From an uncultured bacterium (GTDB lineage: Bacteria > Cyanobacteriota > Vampirovibrionia > Gastranaerophilales > Gastranaerophilaceae): a DNA stretch of 18,811 nt. Positions within the stretch are counted from its first letter, which is position 1. Every line of letters starts with the position of its first letter. Positions 14,353-18,811 of the stretch are shown piece after piece. The notes beneath the pieces are model-generated. The model saw only the letters and a program-made list of their open reading frames with translations. It was not told the DNA's origin and made no database searches. Location of the stretch: positions 1-18,811 of the forward strand of contig URFH01000040.1 in the NCBI GenBank assembly GCA_900547155.1. Reading direction: 5' to 3'. A program made the position numbers and the translations under genes.

Positions 14353-14703
14353 ATGTTGACGGAAGAAATGAAGCTTGCTGTGCTAAAACAAAAAGAATTA
14401 AGCACACTCAAGGAATTAAATAAAAACCTATTTAGCATAAAAATGTTGTTAATTATCTTATTAGCTTCTCTGTTTATGCTCACATTTATATTAAGGATTG
14501 CCATATATTCAGCCGAAAACAAGACAGATATGAGGTACTTTGATTTAAAAGAAGCCACGGCGATTACACACAATATCTGGGTAGATGAGAGGACAGGAAT
14601 GACCTTCAAAAATAAAGCAGAATACCAAGCTTATAAAGCCCATCAGCCAAGATACAAAAGAAAAAATTTATTTCAAAAATCTTTTCTATTTTTCGCCAAA
14701 TAA
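14353..14703 (+). CDS. Small single-pass membrane protein
   Basis: A 116-residue protein with a charged N-terminal helix (LTEEMKLAVLKQKELSTLKE). One membrane segment follows at about 31-50 (LLIILLASLFMLTFILRIAI). The outer part has WVDERTGMTFKNKAEYQAYK and a basic end. GGGAG precedes the ATG at good distance. It converges with the repressor gene, with one base between the stops. It is expressed away from the tail block and next to the repressor, so it may be a lysogenic accessory protein, but I do not recognise the family. Confidence 0.6.
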   Translation: MLTEEMKLAVLKQKELSTLKELNKNLFSIKMLLIILLASLFMLTFILRIAIYSAENKTDMRYFDLKEATAITHNIWVDERTGMTFKNKAEYQAYKAHQPRYKRKNLFQKSFLFFAK

Positions 14704-14704
14704 C

Positions 14705-15277
14705 TTATTTCTTGTTTTTTATAAATTTTAAAAATTCTTCCCGCTCTGCTGCAGACATAGAATCAAATGTTTGTTTTTGGTTTTGTAGTGATTTCTCAAG
14801 TTTATCAAACAAACCTTTCTCATCGTAGCGTAAGTCATCTATGCTTACTTCAAAATTTGATTTTATTTTGTCGTATATTTCTAAAGTAAAATCTAAACGA
14901 CCTGTAACAAGCCCAAGATAATCATCAACAGAAGTATGCAAAATCTCAGCCATCTCCTCGTTGGATTTACCATTAAATTTTTGCACAAGATATAAGTTTC
15001 TACCTTGATTCAACGTCATAGCCTTAACATCTAAAAATCTTGATGGGATTTGGGCAGGTTTTATTTCTTGTTCCAAAAACATTGCCCCCTCTCCTGTCAG
15101 CAGCCAATTCGCATTGATATTATACAACTGTATGATAGAAAAAATTTCTTCTGCCCGTATTTCTCGTCTTCCAGTTTCGTAATACCAGTAGCCATTTTTT
15201 GATAGGTTGAGAGAATCGGCCATTTCTTGCTGACTTAAATTGAAATATTCTCTTACTTGTTTAAGCCTTTTATACAT
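14705..15277 (-). CDS. CI-type phage repressor (HTH_XRE)
   Basis: A 190-residue DNA-binding protein starting MYKRLKQVREYFNLSQQEMA. I prefer this ATG, which has AGGA ten bases upstream, over an in-frame start 51 bases earlier. Residues about 1-60 are a helix-turn-helix (LSQQEMADSLNLSKNGYWYYETG) ending with NANWLLTGEGAMF, a hallmark of CI-like phage repressors. A second helix-turn-helix-like block lies at about 105-140 (SNEEMAEILHTSVDDYLGLV). There is no S24 peptidase domain, so induction would not be by classic self-cleavage. It faces the ribbon-helix-helix gene across the operator at 15321-15344, the usual lysogeny switch arrangement. Confidence 0.82.
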   Translation of the reverse strand: MYKRLKQVREYFNLSQQEMADSLNLSKNGYWYYETGRREIRAEEIFSIIQLYNINANWLLTGEGAMFLEQEIKPAQIPSRFLDVKAMTLNQGRNLYLVQKFNGKSNEEMAEILHTSVDDYLGLVTGRLDFTLEIYDKIKSNFEVSIDDLRYDEKGLFDKLEKSLQNQKQTFDSMSAAEREEFLKFIKNKK

Positions 15278-15315
15278 ATATTTTAGTCCTTTATTAAAAA
15301 ATATTAACTCAGGTA

Positions 15316-15344
15316 TTGACATAATCACACAAATGTGTGATTAT
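15316..15344 (+). promoter_or_regulatory. Rightward early promoter overlapped by a 24-bp operator
   Basis: TTGACA (15316-15321), 17 bases, then GATTAT (15339-15344) form a rightward promoter. ATAATCACACA-AA-TGTGTGATTAT (15321-15344) is a perfect inverted repeat with 11-bp arms that covers the spacer and -10. A repressor dimer bound here would block the promoter and lie upstream of its own gene. Confidence 0.75.
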
Positions 15345-15380
15345 TATTTTACCAAACATTAGACAAGGAATCTAATATTT

Positions 15381-15524
15381 ATGGACAGATTTAATTTTGA
15401 ATTGCCAAAAGATTTAAAACTTTCTTTTAACTTAATCGCTATCAGAAAAAATAAATATATGGCAGACATAGTTAGAGAATTAATTTCTGACTATGTAGAA
15501 AAAAATACTGAGCAAGTAGCTTAA
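15381..15524 (+). CDS. 47-residue ribbon-helix-helix regulator
   Basis: A very small protein, starting MDRFNFELPKDLKLSFN and continuing with IRKNKYMADIVRELISDYVE. One N-terminal beta strand is followed by two helices, the arrangement of Arc/CopG-type ribbon-helix-helix DNA-binding proteins, which dimerise through the strand. It is the first gene after the rightward operator-controlled promoter, the place of Cro or excision and copy regulators, and a hairpin terminator overlaps its end. AAGGA lies upstream of the ATG at slightly long spacing. The role as a second switch regulator is inferred from position. Confidence 0.72.
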   Translation: MDRFNFELPKDLKLSFNLIAIRKNKYMADIVRELISDYVEKNTEQVA

Positions 15525-15549
15525 TTAAGCTTCCTCCTCAGTATTTTAT
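15503..15549 (+). terminator. Hairpin terminator after the ribbon-helix-helix gene
   Basis: AAATACTGAG (15503-15512) and CTCAGTATTT (15537-15546) are a perfect 10-bp inverted repeat, with the inner palindrome AGCTTAATTAAGCT in the loop and a T-rich end. The left arm lies inside the last codons of the gene. It could act in both directions and may be a site for antitermination before the downstream early genes. Confidence 0.6.
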
Positions 15550-16107
15550 CCTTAAACCAATTTTACTAAAAAAGCATTTCAAACGCAAGAGAAATACTCT
15601 ATTTGGCGTGTTGTTTTGCTGCGCATAATCATACATTGAGATTTAGAAAACAAATAAATTTTACAGCCGCGGCAGGATATTGCACAAGGCACGGGGCAAG
15701 ACGTCCAACAACTTAAATTGCACATTGACAATTGAATAACATAAAACGACCGGCTGAGCCTCGACGGATAAGAACGAAATCACTTATCGGCAGTCGCTAA
15801 AGGCAGGCAAAAAACGGCGTGTGATTTCAGCGGATTTTCGGACGTGAAGAAAATCCAAGACAAGAACTTTTATTTCAGGGCTGCACGTTAAAAGCGTGAC
15901 AGCCCACCAATAAAGGTTTTTAACCCAATAAATCCTAATCTCGTACGGGACGGCGACGGAGCAGGGGGTGGGGCAAAAGAGAAAGAAACAGATATTAGAA
16001 AAAGAAAAAGAGAAAGAGAAAGAGAAAGAGAAAGAGAAAGAAACAGCAGAACCGCTGTTTAAAGTTTATTAAGAAGTAAAACTCAATTTAACAAAAAGGA
16101 GTATACA
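15550..16107 (+). other. Early region without a supported gene; possible decayed gene
   Basis: One frame (from 15658 to 16062) reads like protein between stops at 15733, 15742, 15769 and 15889; examples are QDIAQGTGQDVQQLKLHID, DFSGFSDVKKIQDKNFYF and NPINPNLVRDGDGAGGG. No good start exists, so it may be a decayed gene or chance. Hairpins are dense: GGATTTTC/GAAAATCC (15832-15856), GGGCTGCACG/CGTG-A-CAGCCC (15878-15905) and AAACAGC/GCTGTTT (16041-16060). A small GTG frame at 15968-16072 with GGAG upstream would encode 34 residues of K-E repeats. A structured RNA is an alternative reading. Confidence 0.35.
15998..16039 (+). repeat. GAGAAA hexanucleotide tandem repeat
   Basis: Five perfect GAGAAA units (16010-16039) preceded by two GAAAAA variants. 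In any frame it encodes alternating charged residues (Lys-Glu or Arg-Glu). Such tracts change length by slippage in steps of two codons and do not shift the frame. Confidence 0.85.
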
Positions 16108-16425
16108 ATGTTCAAAAAACTCTGGCACTGGCTTAATCAAGCCAGATATTTCGATGTAGACATGCCTTTGTGGGTTTTCCGGCCGATGAACAGGTTTTAT
16201 CAGAGAATGAACCGTGAGGCATTGGTCGCAGAGGCAAGAATTAGAATGGAAAAGATGAAAGAAGATATGTTGAGAAAGCGTATCATTGACTATTACGAAA
16301 CAATTAGCTTCGGGAAAATAGATATCCCGCCTTTTCTTCTGGCAGAAAAAGAAATCGCCAGATTAAAGCAAAACGGCGATTTCCAAAGGCTGGTCAGTAA
16401 AGCAATGGAAGACGATGTCGCATAA
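16108..16425 (+). CDS. 105-residue early protein, unknown function
   Basis: A basic protein with an aromatic N-terminus (KKLWHWLNQARYFDVDMPLW), a long charged helix (REALVAEARIRMEKMKEDML) and a helical end. No known motif is visible. AAGGAG seven bases before the ATG is a strong ribosome binding site. It precedes the replication-like gene in the rightward early block, and the next ATG overlaps its stop (TAATGG). It is probably an early accessory protein; I do not recognise the family. Confidence 0.62.
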   Translation: MFKKLWHWLNQARYFDVDMPLWVFRPMNRFYQRMNREALVAEARIRMEKMKEDMLRKRIIDYYETISFGKIDIPPFLLAEKEIARLKQNGDFQRLVSKAMEDDVA

Positions 16426-16544
16426 TGGAAAAATTCTTGAAATACGGACGCTGCGCTCCCTTTTGGGCGTGAGCTCTCAGCTGGACTATAAATCTTTCTG
16501 CAAAAAAAGAACAACCAAAAGAAGAACCGGAAATAATATATTAA
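16424..16544 (+). pseudogene. Probable small gene broken by a GC-rich repeat
   Basis: An ATG overlapping the previous stop opens a frame starting MEKFLKYG that enters the GC-rich repeat and stops at TGA after 15 codons. After the repeat another frame is open and protein-like (AKKEQPKEEPEIIY then TAA). The simplest reading is a short gene interrupted by repeat insertion, with the two ends now in different frames. A chance arrangement is possible because both pieces are short. Confidence 0.4.
16436..16481. repeat. GC-rich mosaic repeat, copy 3 (short)
   Basis: CTTGAAATACGGACGCTGCG followed by CTCCCTTTTGGGCGTGAGC matches the reverse complement of the right end of the repeat at 17061-17247 (GCTCACGCCCAGGGAG...CGTCCGATTTCAAG) with a few changes. 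It is a single module in opposite orientation. Confidence 0.75.
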
Positions 16545-16557
16545 ATAATTAACCCTT

Positions 16558-16587
16558 GAGGCGCAGTTGATTGCGCCTCTTTTCTTT
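16558..16587 (+). terminator. Rho-independent terminator
   Basis: GAGGCGCA, a six-base loop, TGCGCCTC and then TTTTCTTT form a classic terminator. It ends the preceding early gene(s) 17 bases before the ATG of the replication-like gene, so that gene must be reached by read-through or antitermination, or by an unseen promoter. Confidence 0.85.
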
Positions 16588-16603
16588 AAAAAAGGAAACA
16601 ATT

Positions 16604-17059
16604 ATGGCAAAACGATTCTACGACAGCAACAAGTATGAAAAAGCCTGGTTCCGGAACCTGTCGCCGGACTTGAAATGTGTTTATGATTATTGTATCTGTG
16701 TGTGCAATCATGCGGGTATTTTGAGCATAGATATTGAGGATATGGTATTTCGTATAAAGCCCGCAACGGCTTTGAGCCTTGAATTGATTCAGGAAACGTT
16801 TAAGGACAAGTTTGTTTTTTTGACAGAAAACAAGATATTCATTCCGAAATTCATTTACTGGCAGTACAAGAACGAGCTCACTCCGAGCAATCCTGTTCAT
16901 CGTTGCGTGTACGGGTTGTTCAAGGAGAACGGCATAAGGATTGAGCCGTTTCTTGCGCAGTATGTGCTTGAGGAGGATTTTGAGAACTGGGTGGATTTAT
17001 TGCGGAAGATGAAAGAGGATGGTTTGTCTTACAAAGAGCTGCTAAAGTCGCGGAAATAG
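16604..17059 (+). CDS. Phage replication-initiator-like protein (possibly truncated)
   Basis: A 151-residue protein starting MAKRFYDSNKYEKAWFRNLS with AGGA eight bases before the ATG. The order 'KAWFRNLSPDLKCVYDYC', 'CNHAGILSIDIEDMVF' and 'NKIFIPKFIYWQYKNEL' matches the N-terminal winged-helix part of phage replisome-organiser/DnaD-like proteins, which open the origin and recruit the helicase. Family members I recall are longer, with a charged C-terminal part. Here the frame ends with TAG exactly where a GC-rich repeat begins (17061), so the C-terminus may have been cut by the repeat. A terminator lies just upstream. Confidence 0.55.
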   Translation: MAKRFYDSNKYEKAWFRNLSPDLKCVYDYCICVCNHAGILSIDIEDMVFRIKPATALSLELIQETFKDKFVFLTENKIFIPKFIYWQYKNELTPSNPVHRCVYGLFKENGIRIEPFLAQYVLEEDFENWVDLLRKMKEDGLSYKELLKSRK

Positions 17060-17060
17060 C

Positions 17061-17247
17061 GAAATCGGACGGGGCTGGAGCGTTAGCGAACGCCCCTTGC
17101 GAGCGGAAACCGCGCTTTTCGCGAGCGTCCGTATTTCAAGAGGCGAAATCGGACGGGCACGCCGCGGCTGTAAGCCCCAGTGCCCCTGCGGAGGGCTCAC
17201 GCCCAGGGAGCCCGTAGCGTCCGATTTCAAGAGGCGAAATCGGACGC
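17061..17247. repeat. GC-rich mosaic repeat, copy 4 (two units)
   Basis: Two palindromic units, each opening with GAAATCGGACG and closing with a form of CGTCCGATTTC or CGTCCGTATTTC, joined by AAGAGGC. The first contains GGGGCTGGAGCGTTAGCG and GAGCGGAAACCGCGC. The second contains the hairpin GGGCAC...GTGCCC and GGGCTCACGCCCAGGGAGCCC. A third GAAATCGGACG follows at the right end. It sits between the replication-like gene and the excisionase-like gene. Confidence 0.85.
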
Positions 17248-17312
17248 GGAATCAGACGCTTGCCAACTAATTACAAAAAGTCATGAAGTTATTTTAAAAA
17301 CCGGAGGTAAAA

Positions 17313-17498
17313 ATGTCGAACATTGTACAAATAAACAAGAATGAAACACCAAATGATTTAATGACATTCAAAGAATTTGCCGAAAAGTATGGACTTTGCA
17401 CATCTTATCTGTACAAACTTTTTTATGCAGGCAAAATAAAACGCCACAAACGGGGCTACTGGAAAATTTCAGAAAAAGAAACTTTAAAAGCAATGTAG
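17313..17498 (+). CDS. Excisionase-like helix-turn-helix protein
   Basis: A 61-residue protein with a MerR/excisionase-type winged helix: LMTFKEFAEKYGLCTSYLYK, then LFYAGKIKRHKRGYWKISEK. This fits the HTH_17 group, whose small phage members bend DNA at the att site and steer the integrase to excision. GGAGG lies six bases before the ATG. It is ten bases upstream of the integrase in the same direction, the usual xis-int pairing. Confidence 0.75.
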   Translation: MSNIVQINKNETPNDLMTFKEFAEKYGLCTSYLYKLFYAGKIKRHKRGYWKISEKETLKAM

Positions 17499-17508
17499 GA
17501 TTAATAAA

Positions 17509-18663
17509 ATGGCAGGAATAAGCAAGAAAAGAATTAAAACTAAAAAAGGATACATCACAAAATATACAATTACTTATCGTGATGTATTCGGAAAGCAGCA
17601 TACATCCGGCGTTTATGAGACTTTGAAAGAAGCTAAAAAACACTTATACAAATTTGAAGAAATAAAACCGGATAGCAACGAAATCCTCTTAGAGCAAATA
17701 TATAAGCTGTTTTTAGACAAAGCGAAAACAAAATATGCGCAATCTACTTATGATACGTACAATACTTATTATAAAAAATATTTGCAGGAAATAAAAAAAA
17801 TTAAATACAACAAAATAACATCTATCGCATTGCAAAGTTTTTTCGATGATTTAGAAAAAAGCTCCTCGCCTTTTGTTGCACAGCACGTTTTAAAACTATC
17901 AAGGGCAGCATGTAACTATGCAAAAAAACACAAGATAATCAAACATAACATTTTTGAGGAAGTTGAAAAAATCAACCTGCCCAAGTCAGATATTAATCAT
18001 TTAACAGTTAATGAATTACAAATGATTCTGGAAGAATGCAAAAAATCTTACCCGGAGTATTATGTTTTGCTATATACATTCATTGGCACGGGAGCAAGAG
18101 AGGGTGAAATATTTGCATTGATCAAAGATGATTTTGACGAAAAGGAGGGCACTTTAACTATTAGCAAACAATACACTCAAAGGCGCCTCGTATTAAATAC
18201 AAAAACAGAAGATTCAAAAAGAAAAATTTTTCTGTTTGATGAATTGAAACAAGAAATCAAAAAGCATATTGAGAAATCCGATGATAAATGCGCGCTTTTA
18301 TTTCCGAACAAATCGGGTGGTTACATAGATGCAGCAAATTTCAGAAAACGTTTTTTTTACAATCTTCTTAAACTTTGCGGAATAAACAAAAGAGTACGAT
18401 TACATGATTTAAGGGGCTCATATATTGATATGGTGCTATCCAGCGGATTATCTGTAAAATTTGCACAAAATCAGGTGGGTCACGCCAGAGCAGAAACAAC
18501 GCTGAATATTTACGCCCGCAATAATGGAGATATGGTCAAAAACGCAACTGAAAGGCTAAACAATATCTTCCAAAAATGTGAGCAAAATGTGAGCATAAAA
18601 GAAAAAAGAGGTGATTCTAAAATTATATCCTTTCCCCGAAAAACAAGTGAGGAAAGAATATAA
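17509..18663 (+). CDS. int: Tyrosine-type site-specific integrase
   Basis: A 384-residue recombinase. Residues 1-50 resemble an arm-binding domain (RIKTKKGYITKYTITYRDVF, then HTSGVYETLKEAKKHLY). Residues about 60-150 form the SAM-like core-binding domain. The catalytic domain carries R197 (TGAREGE), K232, H299 and R302 (LHDLRGSY), H325 (GHARAETT) and the nucleophile Y335 (TLNIYAR), so the full active set is present. It would join the element's attP to a tRNA-Pro attB and, with the excisionase-like protein, reverse this. Its TAA stop overlaps an att-like repeat (18662-18681), and the tRNA gene begins 94 bases further on. Confidence 0.92.
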   Translation: MAGISKKRIKTKKGYITKYTITYRDVFGKQHTSGVYETLKEAKKHLYKFEEIKPDSNEILLEQIYKLFLDKAKTKYAQSTYDTYNTYYKKYLQEIKKIKYNKITSIALQSFFDDLEKSSSPFVAQHVLKLSRAACNYAKKHKIIKHNIFEEVEKINLPKSDINHLTVNELQMILEECKKSYPEYYVLLYTFIGTGAREGEIFALIKDDFDEKEGTLTISKQYTQRRLVLNTKTEDSKRKIFLFDELKQEIKKHIEKSDDKCALLFPNKSGGYIDAANFRKRFFYNLLKLCGINKRVRLHDLRGSYIDMVLSSGLSVKFAQNQVGHARAETTLNIYARNNGDMVKNATERLNNIFQKCEQNVSIKEKRGDSKIISFPRKTSEERI

Positions 18664-18681
18664 AAAAATCGGAACGACAGG
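18662..18681. repeat. att-like direct repeat, inner copy
   Basis: AAAAAAATCGGAACGACAGG, identical to 18750-18769 at the 3' end of the tRNA-Pro gene. It begins within the integrase stop codon. It is followed by unrelated sequence with a TGCGG/CCGCA hairpin, so it is an isolated copy of the tRNA 3' end. Confidence 0.75.
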
Positions 18682-18715
18682 CGAGGCGCAGCCTCTGCGG
18701 CTTGTCCGCATTAAA

Positions 18716-18733
18716 GTTCAAATCCTGTCCTTC
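18716..18733 (+). repeat. Inverted tRNA-like fragment between the att copies
   Basis: GTTCAAATCCTGTCCTTC matches the T-loop, T-stem and start of the acceptor arm of the tRNA-Pro gene (GTTCAAATCCTGTCGTTC) but on the opposite strand. It can pair with 18758-18775 and looks like a remnant of an earlier recombination event. Confidence 0.5.
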
Positions 18734-18756
18734 TGGTGTGTTTATAATAAAAAAAA

Positions 18757-18811
<55 letters not shown>

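Overview
The window looks like the integrated end of a temperate contractile-tailed (myovirus-type) element in a low-GC bacterium. The right edge carries the 3' part of a tRNA-Pro(GGG) gene without an encoded CCA. Next to it lie a tyrosine integrase, a small excisionase-like protein and att-like direct repeats. Codon use is standard, and TAA, TAG and TGA all end genes. The host cannot be fixed from sequence alone. A gut Vampirovibrionia/Gastranaerophilales-type host is my guess from the overall flavour (low GC, no encoded CCA, GC-rich dispersed repeats), and I hold it weakly.

Layout. Positions 1 to about 12.9 kb form a long leftward tail and baseplate block. In transcription order it holds a probable tape measure protein, tail terminator, sheath, tube, a tiny hydrophobic peptide, two overlapping tail assembly chaperone frames, and a Dit-like hub protein. 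These are followed by the baseplate plug, hub, spike with an HxH tip, gp25-like wedge, baseplate J, a DUF2612-like protein, the receptor-binding fibre and the start of one more gene. A three-gene rightward cassette (6.2-7.4 kb) with its own promoter interrupts this block. It encodes a secreted protein with three 21-residue repeats and two membrane proteins, and behaves like a moron or accessory cassette.

The right third is the control and integration region. It holds a leftward zinc-ribbon protein (candidate late regulator) and a rightward small membrane protein. A leftward CI-type repressor faces a 47-residue ribbon-helix-helix protein across a 24-bp operator that overlaps a TTGACA promoter. 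Further right come a poorly coding stretch with a GAGAAA tandem repeat, a 105-residue unknown, a replication-initiator-like protein, the excisionase-like protein and the integrase.

Two things stand out. First, no terminase, portal, protease or capsid gene lies between the control region and the tail block, where a temperate phage normally keeps them. The visible locus can build a contractile tail but not a head, which suggests a tailocin-like or defective element unless head genes lie left of the window. Second, a family of GC-rich mosaic palindromic repeats built from the same modules occurs at four places, abutting or interrupting genes. Other notable signals are a tape measure gene moved to the front of the operon, a ~33-bp element repeated upstream of three tail genes, a hairpin that would hide the chaperone start site, and candidate -1 frameshift sites.
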